From: an uncultured Desulfovibrio sp.
GTDB lineage: Bacteria; Desulfobacterota; Desulfovibrionia; Desulfovibrionales; Desulfovibrionaceae
Direction: 5' to 3'
DNA length: 29,391 nt
Assembly: GCA_937926875.1 (NCBI GenBank)
Contig: CALBAX010000122.1
Location: 1 to 29,391, forward strand
The notes under the pieces were generated by a model. It was not told the origin of the DNA. It searched no databases and saw nothing but the letters and a program-made list of their open reading frames with translations. Of the stretch, positions 8,400 through 16,014 are shown one piece after another; within the stretch, counting starts at the first letter, position 1; each line of letters opens with the position of its first letter. Both the position numbers and the translations under genes were made by a program.

Positions 8400-8460
8400 A
8401 TCTCAGGGGCATTTTTTCAGAAAAAAATTTTTTTATCAACAATATAAATTAGTTAAATGT

Positions 8461-8476
8461 TGGCACGGACATTGCT
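8461..8476 (+). promoter_or_regulatory. Sigma-54 promoter of the UxaA-like operon
   Basis: TGGCACGGACATTGCT matches the sigma-54 consensus exactly at the -24 TGGCACG and -12 TTGCT elements, with GG and GC separated by 10 bases. The start codon lies 40 bases downstream behind AAGGAGG. Confidence 0.92.
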
Positions 8477-8515
8477 ATAGAAAAGACAACAAATACCCGA
8501 CGCAAGGAGGAACAC

Positions 8516-8809
8516 ATGAACCATGCTCTTGTAGTCAACAGCAATGACAACGTTGCCAACGCACTTGATGACATACCAGCCGGCGAACAGTTCGCTTTTT
8601 CGGTAAGAAAAGACTCATATACCCTCACAGCTATCGACAATATAAAGTTCGGTTTCAAGGTCGCTATCAAAAAGATCCAGAAAGGAGAGCAGATCGTCAA
8701 ATACGGCTGCGTTATCGGTGTCGCCTCACAAGACATCGAACCTGGACAGTCCGTCCATATCCACAATGTCGAAGGTACCCGCGGCCGCGGCGACAAGAAG
8801 GGGGACTAG
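8516..8809 (+). CDS. UxaA-family small subunit (SAF domain)
   Basis: A 97-residue stand-alone SAF domain, equivalent to the N-terminal part of altronate/galactarate dehydratases and to SuyA of sulfolactate sulfo-lyase. The match covers VNSNDNVANALDDIPAGEQF near the N-terminus, then KKIQKGEQIVKYGCVIGVASQDIEPGQSVHIHNVEG at about 51-87. In this superfamily the small domain helps form the active site of the large subunit encoded next. The start has AAGGAGG seven bases upstream and follows the sigma-54 promoter. The stop codon is one base from the start of the large-subunit gene, so the two are translationally coupled. E. coli UxaA is a single fused chain; the split form here resembles SuyAB. The substrate cannot be deduced. 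Confidence 0.88.
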   Translation: MNHALVVNSNDNVANALDDIPAGEQFAFSVRKDSYTLTAIDNIKFGFKVAIKKIQKGEQIVKYGCVIGVASQDIEPGQSVHIHNVEGTRGRGDKKGD

Positions 8810-8810
8810 C

Positions 8811-10010
8811 ATGAAATTCTGGGGATTCGTACGCGAAAACGGCAAAGTGGGCATCCGCAACCATGTCCTTGTGGTGGGCATCACCCGCAACGTCGCGACC
8901 CTGGCATACATGATCGCCAGTTCCGTGCGCGGCACGCGCCTGTATGTGGGCCCCAACGAGAACGGGCGCAGCCGTGATGACCGTGAGACCATGGCCCGGG
9001 TCATCACCGGCCTGGCCAAAAACCCCAACGTGGGCGGTGTGCTCCTGGTGGGCAACAAGCCGGACGGCGGCTATGCCGAATTCACCTACGAAAACATCGT
9101 GGAAAACGTCATGGCTTCCGGCAAGCCCGTGGAAACCCTCTTCATCAGCCGTGACGGCGGCCATGCCGCCTGCATCGGCCTTGGCATCCAGAAGGCCCGC
9201 CGCCTGGCCGAACTGTGCAGTGCCCAGCGCCGCGAGGAAGTGGACTGGGGCAAACTGTGCATCGCGGTCAAATGCGGCTATTCCGACGCCACGTCGGGCA
9301 TGGCCGGCAACCCCGTCATCGGCTATGTCTTCGACCGTCTGTGCGATGCCGGCGGTACGGCCATTTTCTCGGAGACGACCGAAGTCATCGGCGCCGAAGA
9401 GATCGTCGCCCGCCGCTTTGCCGATGCCGGACAGCGCGAGGTCTTCCTCTCCTGCGTGCGCAAGATGGAGGAAGAAGCCAAGGCCACCGGCCAGGACATC
9501 CGCAGCATCAATCCCATCCCCGCCAATATCGAAGCCGGCCTGACCACTCTGGAAGAGAAATCCCTTGGTGCCATCGCCAAGGCCGGCAGCAAGCCCATCA
9601 TGCAGTGCGTGCGTTACGGTGAAAGCCCCGCCGCCCCGGGCCTGAACTACATGGACTCCTGGATGTCGTCTTCCGCCCTGTTCGCGGGATTCTCCTCCGC
9701 AGGGGCCGTGCTCAACATCTTCCAGTTCGGCGGTGGCGCCATGCCCGACCAGTGCATGATGCCGGTGGCCGATACCGGCGTGGTGGCCCCCATCCTTTTC
9801 GCCACGGGCAACCCCCGCGCGTATGACCACGGCAAACTGGAGATCGATTTCAACTCCGGCGTCGTCATCTCGGAAAAGGCCGGCATCGAGGAGACCGGGG
9901 AAAAACTCATCCGCCATATATGCGACATCGCCTCCGGCAGGATGACCAAGGTCGAGACCCTCAACGTGCGCGAACCGGTGGAGCTCTATCTGCAGGGACC
10001 CTGCCTGTAG
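8811..10010 (+). CDS. UxaA-family large subunit (altronate dehydratase / sulfolactate lyase-like)
   Basis: A 399-residue catalytic subunit of the UxaA/GarD/SuyB family, which eliminates water or sulfite from 2-hydroxy acids. Recognisable blocks are WGFVRENGKVGIRNHVLVV at 3-21, PNVGGVLLVGNK near 73-84, the family Cys block AVKCGYSDATSGMAGNPVIG near 154-173, and INPIPANIEAGLTTLEEKSLGAIAKAG near 229-255. The region where classical members have a His/Gly-Cys motif (about residue 45-55) reads YVGPNENGRSRDDRET and has no Cys, so this is a divergent branch. The ATG follows the small-subunit stop by one base, with GGGG as ribosome-binding site. Candidate substrates are sugar acids or sulfolactate; that is inference from the family. 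Confidence 0.87.
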   Translation: MKFWGFVRENGKVGIRNHVLVVGITRNVATLAYMIASSVRGTRLYVGPNENGRSRDDRETMARVITGLAKNPNVGGVLLVGNKPDGGYAEFTYENIVENVMASGKPVETLFISRDGGHAACIGLGIQKARRLAELCSAQRREEVDWGKLCIAVKCGYSDATSGMAGNPVIGYVFDRLCDAGGTAIFSETTEVIGAEEIVARRFADAGQREVFLSCVRKMEEEAKATGQDIRSINPIPANIEAGLTTLEEKSLGAIAKAGSKPIMQCVRYGESPAAPGLNYMDSWMSSSALFAGFSSAGAVLNIFQFGGGAMPDQCMMPVADTGVVAPILFATGNPRAYDHGKLEIDFNSGVVISEKAGIEETGEKLIRHICDIASGRMTKVETLNVREPVELYLQGPCL

Positions 10011-10085
10011 CCATGCTCCCCGGCCGTAGCGGACATCCCCGGCTCCTCCTCTCCCTTGCCGTACGGATGGCCGCTGCGCCAACAG

Positions 10086-10116
10086 GCAAGGGGCCGGCAT
10101 CATGCCGGCCCCTTGC
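10086..10116 (+). repeat. Long perfect hairpin between the UxaA-like genes and the MFS gene
   Basis: GCAAGGGGCCGGCAT and ATGCCGGCCCCTTGC are perfectly complementary around a single base. No T-run follows. It may attenuate transcription or protect the upstream mRNA, setting a lower level for the downstream MFS gene. Confidence 0.6.
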
Positions 10117-10160
10117 TCCAGACATGAAGGCCGGAACGCCCCTCCGGCAAGGAACCATTG

Positions 10161-11414
10161 ATGAACAAGGCTGATTCCTCCCGCGCCCTGCTGATCCTCG
10201 CCCTGATCTGTACCGCCTACCTGCTGATCCCCTTCCACAGGATGACCCCATCCATCATGTCCGCCGCCATCATGTCCGAAACAGGCATGGGGCCGGTCAT
10301 GATCGGCTTCCTGTCCTCCATCCTGTTCCTCACGTTCGGCATCATGCAGATGGTGGGCGGGCTCCTGGTCGACAGTTACGGCCCGCGCAGGATCCTGCCC
10401 TGTTTCCTGCTGGCGGCCACGGCGGGCACCGCCCTGTTCGCCCTCTCCACCTCCGCCCCCGGCCTGCTGCTGGGACGGGCGATCATCGGTTTCGGGACGT
10501 CCGTCATCTTCGTCTCCGGCCTGAAGCTTTTCAACGCCTGGTTCCCGCCCACGGTCTATGCGCGCCTGAACGGCCTGCTGCTGGGCATGGGCGGCCTGGG
10601 GCTCGTCATCGGCTCCGGCGGCATGGGATACCTGTGCGACAGCCTGGGCTGGCGGACGAGCCACCTGATCGTGGCGCTCATCACTTTTTGCTTTGCCCTC
10701 GCCCTGGCCTGGATCGTCCGGGACACGCCCGGGCACGCCAGCCGCCCTACCCCTGCCGGCAGGGCCGGGGCGGCCCCCCTGGCCCTGCTGGGCCACATAC
10801 TGCGCAACCGGCAGTTCCTGTTCATCGCCGGCTGGTTCTGCTGCCAGTTCAGCCTGCACAATGCCTTCGGCGGGCTGTGGGGAGGCCAGTACCTGCGTGC
10901 CATTCACCATCTGGATACGGTCACTACGGGCAACGTGCTGAACATGCTGGGCATAGGCACCTTCCTTGGGGCGCTGGCCAATGCCTGGCTGTGTGACCGG
11001 GTGTTCCGCACGCCGCGCACCATGATGCCCATAGCCGCGGCAATGTATGTCCTGCTTTTTGCCGTCCTGATCTTCTGGGGCGCCAGCTTTTCCATCCCCG
11101 TCCTGTGCGTCTGGTTCTTCCTGCTCGCCTTTTTCGGGATGGGTTCGCTCTCCGCGGGTTTTGCCTGCATGCCGGGCATCTTCGGCAGCGCGCTGCTGGG
11201 CACCGCCAGCGGACTGCTCAACACCCTGCCCTCCCTGCTTGTCCTGCTCCTGCAACCCCTGACGGGACTGATCCTGGCAAGTTGTGGCGACGCCGGGGGC
11301 AGCTATGGCCCGCACGACTATGCGGTGGCCCTGTCGCTCTACCTTGTCCTCTCGGTCGTCTCCCTGCTGTGCGCGCTTGCCGCCTGGGGCCGCCCCGGAC
11401 GGCGGGAGTCCTAA
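10161..11414 (+). CDS. MFS transporter in the hydroxy-acid locus
   Basis: A 417-residue major facilitator with about 12 hydrophobic segments. The motif A loop between helices 2 and 3 reads GGLLVDSYGPRRILP (about 70-84). A second-half repeat starts near LLGHILRNRQFLFIAGWFC. The best start is ATG 10161 with AAGGA upstream; a TTG just before it in frame is less likely. Position between the UxaA-like genes and the Tct importer suggests it carries the same acid or exports a product of its breakdown. The stop codon overlaps the first activator-site half of the next promoter region. Substrate family is not recognisable from sequence alone. Confidence 0.88.
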   Translation: MNKADSSRALLILALICTAYLLIPFHRMTPSIMSAAIMSETGMGPVMIGFLSSILFLTFGIMQMVGGLLVDSYGPRRILPCFLLAATAGTALFALSTSAPGLLLGRAIIGFGTSVIFVSGLKLFNAWFPPTVYARLNGLLLGMGGLGLVIGSGGMGYLCDSLGWRTSHLIVALITFCFALALAWIVRDTPGHASRPTPAGRAGAAPLALLGHILRNRQFLFIAGWFCCQFSLHNAFGGLWGGQYLRAIHHLDTVTTGNVLNMLGIGTFLGALANAWLCDRVFRTPRTMMPIAAAMYVLLFAVLIFWGASFSIPVLCVWFFLLAFFGMGSLSAGFACMPGIFGSALLGTASGLLNTLPSLLVLLLQPLTGLILASCGDAGGSYGPHDYAVALSLYLVLSVVSLLCALAAWGRPGRRES

Positions 11415-11442
11415 AATGAAACTTTTCTATCCAAAATGAAAT
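11413..11442 (+). promoter_or_regulatory. Paired upstream activator sites before tctC
   Basis: AAAATGAAAC (11413-11422) and AAAATGAAAT (11433-11442) repeat with a period of exactly 20 bp. The spacing between copies equals that of the two sites before the UxaA-like operon. The distance to the -24 element also matches: 72 bases here from the nearer TGAAA, against 68 there. The first copy overlaps the MFS stop codon. Confidence 0.55.
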
Positions 11443-11507
11443 GCACCAAAAGGCTGGGAATTATAAAAATAGTATTCTATTTTACCATGTTACAAAAAGA
11501 TCCAATC

Positions 11508-11523
11508 TGGCCCGATATTTGCT
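11508..11523 (+). promoter_or_regulatory. Sigma-54 promoter of tctC
   Basis: TGGCCCGATATTTGCT has the invariant GG and GC separated by 10 bases and a good -12 element TTGCT; the -24 element differs from consensus at one base. It lies 34 bases before the tctC start codon. Confidence 0.75.
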
Positions 11524-11557
11524 GTTCAAATTGTAAATCCATCAAGGAGGCAATGAT

Positions 11558-12517
11558 ATGAAGAAAAATCTTTTCTGCATCCTGGTCGCGGCGCTCATGC
11601 TTTGGGGTCTCCCGGCACAGGCCGGTGACAACTGGCCGGAAAAAAGCATTCAGGTCATCGTCCCCTGGGCTCCCGGTGGTGGCAGCGACCTTTCCGCCCG
11701 CATCGTCATGGACAAGGTAGCGAACATCCTCGGCCAGCCTGTGGTCATCACCAACATCTCCGGTGCCGCCGGCCTGAACGGCGCCCTGCGCGTCAACCGT
11801 GCGGCGCCTGACGGTTACACCATCCTGTGGGAACATCCCGCCAATCTGGCCATCGCCCCTGTCATCGGCAAGGCCAAGTATACCTGGAAAGACTTTGAGA
11901 TGGCCTGCTCCATCGGTACCAGCGACATCGCCGTCTTTGTCAAGAAGGACGCCAAGTGGAATTCCATGAAGGAAGTCATCGATGACATCAAGGCCAATCC
12001 CGGCAAGATCAAGTGGAGCCTGGGCGTCAACTCCGCCTCCCACTTCACCTTCCTGGCCATCAGCGAGTCCACGGGCGGCCTGAAGATCATGCAGATCCCC
12101 GGCGCCGGCGACAAGACCCGCATCATCAACGTCATGGGCGGCGTGTGCGACATCACCACGGCCGGTTATGCCGCTGTTGCCCCCTATGTGGAATCCGGTG
12201 ACGTGAAGATCCTGGCCATGGCTTCGCCCCAGCGCAGCGTTCTGGCCCCCCAGTACCCGACCCTGATGGAACAGGGCATCAACGCTGAGAGCGTCTTCCT
12301 CTATTCCGCCGAATTCCCCAAGGGGACTCCCCAGGCCATCATTTCCAAGTTCCAGGCCGCCGTCCAGAAGGCCCTGCAGGATCCTGAAGTCATCGAACTG
12401 CTGAAGAAGCAGGGCATCGTGGCCCAGTACAAGGACAGTGCCGCCACCAACGCTGTGTGGGAAAAGGAATCCGCCCTCTACCTCCGCCTTGCCAAGGCCA
12501 ACAATATGATTCGCTGA
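11558..12517 (+). CDS. tctC: Tripartite tricarboxylate transporter solute-binding protein (TctC/Bug family)
   Basis: A 319-residue periplasmic binding protein that captures the acid substrate and delivers it to TctAB. It starts with a signal peptide (MKKNLFCILVAALMLWGLPAQA, cleavage probably after AQA). The mature part opens with the family block WPEKSIQVIVPWAPGGGSDLSARI and then ITNISGAAGLNGALRVNRAAPDGYTILW, which form the ligand-binding loops. A second block, VMGGVCDITTAGYAAVAPYVESGDVKILAM, is also typical. AAGGAGG precedes the ATG. It is the first gene behind its own sigma-54 promoter, in line with the high level of binding protein such systems need. Ligands of this family are diverse carboxylates, so the name does not define the substrate. 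Confidence 0.94.
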   Translation: MKKNLFCILVAALMLWGLPAQAGDNWPEKSIQVIVPWAPGGGSDLSARIVMDKVANILGQPVVITNISGAAGLNGALRVNRAAPDGYTILWEHPANLAIAPVIGKAKYTWKDFEMACSIGTSDIAVFVKKDAKWNSMKEVIDDIKANPGKIKWSLGVNSASHFTFLAISESTGGLKIMQIPGAGDKTRIINVMGGVCDITTAGYAAVAPYVESGDVKILAMASPQRSVLAPQYPTLMEQGINAESVFLYSAEFPKGTPQAIISKFQAAVQKALQDPEVIELLKKQGIVAQYKDSAATNAVWEKESALYLRLAKANNMIR

Positions 12518-12524
12518 CCGCCGG

Positions 12525-12549
12525 GCCGGGAGCCCCTGGGGCTCCCGGC
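12525..12549 (+). repeat. Strong intercistronic hairpin after tctC
   Basis: GCCGGGAGCCCC and GGGGCTCCCGGC pair fully, leaving a very small loop, eight bases after the tctC stop. No T-run follows. Such hairpins often stabilise the 3' end of binding-protein mRNA and let tctC be expressed above tctBA. Confidence 0.7.
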
Positions 12550-12601
12550 TCTCCCCCTGCCCCGCAGGGCCGTATCCAACGTTCAAGGCCAGGAGGCCGT
12601 T

Positions 12602-13069
12602 ATGCATATCGTCAACAAAAGGGATTTCTTAGCCTCGATCGTCCTGCTGCTCGGGATGCTGGGATTCTATGTGGAATCCACCCGCATCGATACCCAGGGC
12701 GGCGTCGATCTTGGCCCTCTGTTCTTCCCGCACCTGATGGTCATCGTCATTGCGATCCTGTCCGTGGCGCTTTTGTTCAAGAGCATCTCCTTCTCGTCCG
12801 CGAGCGGAGAAAAGAAGACAGCACCGGAAAAGATATTCTGTACAACGAAAGATCAGGCCGTATTCATCGCTCTTTTCTTCATCTATCTCATCGCACTTCC
12901 CTATGCCGGCTATATCCCTGCCACCCTCATCTATCTTATCGTCAATATGATCTATCTTGGCCAGAGAGGCAGCACGAAGTGGTACATCATATACATCTGT
13001 TCCACGATCGGCATGACGGCATTCATCTACTACATCTTTGCTAAGGTCATGCTTCTGTTCCTTCCCTAA
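12602..13069 (+). CDS. tctB: Tripartite tricarboxylate transporter small membrane subunit TctB
   Basis: A 155-residue small integral membrane subunit of the importer. Four hydrophobic segments are visible: residues 10-25 (FLASIVLLLGMLGFYV), 37-58 (FFPHLMVIVIAILSVALLF), 88-112 (AVFIALFFIYLIALPYAGYIPATLIYL) and 130-153 (WYIIYICSTIGMTAFIYYIFAKVML). The order TctC-TctB-TctA and the sizes fit the family. Sequence conservation in TctB is low, so the call rests largely on topology and position. AGGAGG lies six bases upstream of the ATG. Confidence 0.88.
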   Translation: MHIVNKRDFLASIVLLLGMLGFYVESTRIDTQGGVDLGPLFFPHLMVIVIAILSVALLFKSISFSSASGEKKTAPEKIFCTTKDQAVFIALFFIYLIALPYAGYIPATLIYLIVNMIYLGQRGSTKWYIIYICSTIGMTAFIYYIFAKVMLLFLP

Positions 13070-13180
13070 TCTTTCCGTACAGGACGGCACGGGCCATGCC
13101 CCTGCTGTCATTGCCCTGGCTGCAAACATCATGATCCCGAATTCCGCTGCTGCATGACGAGTCCGGGACAAGGAGCTGCT

Positions 13181-14665
13181 ATGCTTTCACAATTAGGCGC
13201 AATCATAGGCAACTTTGATTTATTTACCATCATGCTGATGGTTTGCGGGGTTTTCGGCGGCCTGATCATCGGCGCTCTTCCCGGACTGACTTCCACCATG
13301 GCTGTGGCCCTGCTGGTGCCCATCACCTACGGCATGGACGTGAACCACGGCCTTATCCTGCTGGTGTCCGTCTATATCGGCGGCATCGCCGGCGGCCTGG
13401 TCTCGGCCTCGCTGCTGAACATCCCCGGCACGCCCGCCAGCGTGGCCACCACCTTTGACGCATACCCCATGGCCAAGAAGGGCCTGGCCGGCACGGCCCT
13501 GTCCTACGGCGTTTTCTCGGCCTTCCTCGGCGGGATCTTCTCCTTCTTCTGTCTGGTGCTCCTGGCGCCCCCGCTGAGCACCTTTGCCCTGGACTTCGGC
13601 CCCTGCGAATATTTCTCGCTCGTCCTGTTCACCCTGAGCTGCATCGTCTCCATTTCCCACAAGTCCCTGATCAAGGGCTTCATCTCTGCCGCACTGGGCC
13701 TGCTGCTTTCCTGCGTGGGCCTGAGTGAGACCGACGGCATGCCGCGTTTCGACTTCGGCATCGCCGACCTCCAGTCAGGCTTCAGCGTCATGCCGGTGCT
13801 CATCGGCATGTTCGCCGTCTCGCAGATCCTGATCGAGGTCCGCAGCATCCGCGAACCGTACACCATCATGAACGCCACCTTCACGCAGCGTGAATTCTGG
13901 CGTGTGGCCCTGGACGTGCTCCGCCAGTGGAAGAACGTCATCCGCTCCGCCTTTATCGGTACGGGCATCGGCATCCTGCCCGGCGTAGGCCCCGGCCTGT
14001 CCAATATCGTGGCCTACTCCCAGGCCAAGGCGGCTTCCAAGGAGCCCGAGACCTTCGGTACCGGCAACCCCAACGGCATCATCGCTTCGGAAGTGGCCAG
14101 CTGCGCTTCCACCGGTGGCGCCATGATCCCGCTGCTGACACTGGGCATCCCCGGCGACGCCACCACCATGATGATGCTCGGCGCCTTCATGCTGCAGGGC
14201 CTGCAGCCTGGCCCCCTGCTGATGCGCGACAATCCTGAGCTGATCATGCTCATCTACCTGGCCTTCTTCATCAGCGTCATCCTCATGCTGCTGATGCTCA
14301 TCTACGGCATCCGCCTCATGGTGAAGGCCCTGAGCCTGCCGCGCGAGATCCTCTTCCCCATCATCGTGATGCTCTGCGTCATCGGCTGCTACGCCCTCAA
14401 CAGCAGCATGTTCGACGTCTGGGTCTTCTTCGGCATGGGCATCCTGGGCACGGTCATGGCGGCGCTCAACTTCCCGCTCCTGCCGCTGGTGCTGGGCCTC
14501 ATGCTGGGCCGCATGGCGGAAAGTCAGCTGCGCATCAGCATCACGCTGGGCCACGGTACGCCCGCGGCCTTCCTGGACAGCCCCATCGCCATGTTCTTTA
14601 TCGCCATCTCCATCCTGTCTGTGGCCTACTCCCTCTACAACATGCGCAAGAAGGCCGCGAAGTAG
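13181..14665 (+). CDS. tctA: Tripartite tricarboxylate transporter large permease TctA
   Basis: A 494-residue permease with about 12 membrane segments, the ion-coupled channel of the importer. The two family signatures are present: GGLIIGALPGLTSTMAVALL near the N-terminus and the inverted-repeat counterpart GTGIGILPGVGPGLSN in the middle. MIPLLTLGIPGDATTMMMLGAFMLQGLQPGPLL follows, which is strongly conserved in TctA. The start at 13181 is preferred over an in-frame ATG nine codons earlier because AAGGAG sits six bases before it. It forms one transporter with the two preceding genes. Confidence 0.95.
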   Translation: MLSQLGAIIGNFDLFTIMLMVCGVFGGLIIGALPGLTSTMAVALLVPITYGMDVNHGLILLVSVYIGGIAGGLVSASLLNIPGTPASVATTFDAYPMAKKGLAGTALSYGVFSAFLGGIFSFFCLVLLAPPLSTFALDFGPCEYFSLVLFTLSCIVSISHKSLIKGFISAALGLLLSCVGLSETDGMPRFDFGIADLQSGFSVMPVLIGMFAVSQILIEVRSIREPYTIMNATFTQREFWRVALDVLRQWKNVIRSAFIGTGIGILPGVGPGLSNIVAYSQAKAASKEPETFGTGNPNGIIASEVASCASTGGAMIPLLTLGIPGDATTMMMLGAFMLQGLQPGPLLMRDNPELIMLIYLAFFISVILMLLMLIYGIRLMVKALSLPREILFPIIVMLCVIGCYALNSSMFDVWVFFGMGILGTVMAALNFPLLPLVLGLMLGRMAESQLRISITLGHGTPAAFLDSPIAMFFIAISILSVAYSLYNMRKKAAK

Positions 14666-14743
14666 CAGGAACGGGACTGTTTTCGAACCGATCTTGAACC
14701 GTACACGCACCATCTGGTCACGGTACTTATAAAGGAGAACATC

Positions 14744-15958
14744 ATGAAGATTGTCAGCGTCGACGTCATGCAGGTGCCCAGCGGCAATGCCGGGGCATCC
14801 CGCGGCGACTGGTCCCCCGTCATCGTCCGCATCAACACCGATGAAGGCATCAGCGGTTTCGGCGAAGTCGGTCTCGCCTACGGCAAGGGCTGGCGTGCCG
14901 GCCTGGGGATGGTGCAGGACTTCGCCGAGGTCATCATCGGCGAAGACCCCATGAACATCGAACAGATCTGGGAGACCATCTTCCGCAAGACCTTCTGGGG
15001 CATGGGCGGCGGTACCGTGGTCTATGCCGGCATGAGCGGCATCGACATCGCCCTGTGGGACATCAAGGGCAAGGCCCTGAACCAGCCTGTGTGGCAGCTG
15101 CTGGGCGGCAAGACCAACGACAACCTGCGCGTCTACGCCAGCCAGTTGCAGTTCAACTGGGGCACCAAACTGGACAAGCAGAAACTCATCACCCCCGAAG
15201 AATACGCGGAGGTCACCCGCGTGGCCATGGCCGAAGGCTATGATGCCATCAAGGTGGACCCCATCATCTTCAGTGACCAGCCCGACGGCAAGGGCCCCTG
15301 GAAGATCACCGGCCCGCTGGAACACAAAGTCATCAAGACCGTCTATGACCGTGTGGCCGCCATGCGCGAAGCCGGTGGCGACGACCTGGACATCATCATC
15401 GAGAACCACTCCAACACCGATACCACCTCGGCCATCCAGATGGGCAAGGCGCTGGAGGACCTGCGCATCTTCTACTTCGAGGAGCCCTGCCATCCCCTCA
15501 ACGTCCAGAACATGGTGGAAGTGAAGAACCGGGTGAACATCCCCATCGCCTCCGGTGAACGCATCTACACCCGCTATGGCTACCGGCCCTTCTTCGAGGC
15601 CCGCGCCCTGCAGGTCATCCAGCCGGACATCTGCCTGTGCGGCGGCATCACCGAAGCCAAGAAGATCTGCGACATGGGCCACGCCTATGACTGCGCCGTG
15701 CAGATCCACGTCTGCGGCAGCCCCATCTCCAAGGCGGCCGCCCTGCAGATCGAAGCTGTCATCCCCAACTTCCTCATCCACGAGCACCATCAGCGCGCCC
15801 TGAACCCCGAAAGCCGCGAGACCTGCCTCTATGACTACCAGCCGGTCAACGGCCGCTACGCCATCCCGGACAAGCCCGGCATCGGCCAGGAACTGACGCC
15901 CGAGACCATCAAGAAGTGCAACATCATCACTGTGACCCGTTCCAAGAAGTACATGTAA
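14744..15958 (+). CDS. Enolase-superfamily acid-sugar dehydratase (galactonate dehydratase-like)
   Basis: A 404-residue member of the mandelate racemase/muconate lactonising group of the enolase superfamily. It abstracts the alpha proton of a carboxylate bound to Mg2+. The N-terminal capping domain covers about 1-120, followed by the barrel. Active-site residues can be placed by comparison with D-galactonate dehydratase: Lys170 in AIKVD, metal ligands Glu220, Glu246 (FEEP) and Glu272 (SGERIYTR), base candidates His222 (EN-H) and His322 (IHVCGSPIS). QPDICLCGGITEAKKI at 293-308 is the typical C-terminal barrel block. The first ligand is Glu, where galactonate dehydratase has Asp, so the substrate may differ. 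AAAGGAG precedes the ATG. It lies in line with the importer, so it probably acts on the imported acid or its epimer. Confidence 0.88.
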   Translation: MKIVSVDVMQVPSGNAGASRGDWSPVIVRINTDEGISGFGEVGLAYGKGWRAGLGMVQDFAEVIIGEDPMNIEQIWETIFRKTFWGMGGGTVVYAGMSGIDIALWDIKGKALNQPVWQLLGGKTNDNLRVYASQLQFNWGTKLDKQKLITPEEYAEVTRVAMAEGYDAIKVDPIIFSDQPDGKGPWKITGPLEHKVIKTVYDRVAAMREAGGDDLDIIIENHSNTDTTSAIQMGKALEDLRIFYFEEPCHPLNVQNMVEVKNRVNIPIASGERIYTRYGYRPFFEARALQVIQPDICLCGGITEAKKICDMGHAYDCAVQIHVCGSPISKAAALQIEAVIPNFLIHEHHQRALNPESRETCLYDYQPVNGRYAIPDKPGIGQELTPETIKKCNIITVTRSKKYM

Positions 15959-15965
15959 CCGCACA

Positions 15966-15997
15966 GGGGACAGGGGCCCGGGCTCCTGTCCCCCTTT
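15966..15997 (+). terminator. Terminator-like hairpin between the dehydratase and the LarA-like gene
   Basis: GGGGACAGG and CCTGTCCCC pair around a GC-rich loop and are followed by CTTTCTT. It begins eight bases past the dehydratase stop and ends just before the ribosome-binding site of the next gene, so it may attenuate the last gene of the array. Confidence 0.6.
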
Positions 15998-16014
15998 CTT
16001 CCTGAGGTCGTTCC

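Noticed and set aside
8712..11315. 867-residue open frame on the minus strand opposite the UxaA large subunit and the MFS gene
   Set aside because: It mirrors the codons of real genes, has biased composition, and shows no family features or start signal.
13775..15964. 729-residue minus-strand frame opposite tctA and the dehydratase gene
   Set aside because: It is antisense to two strongly conserved genes and has repetitive Val/Asp/His/Gly composition.
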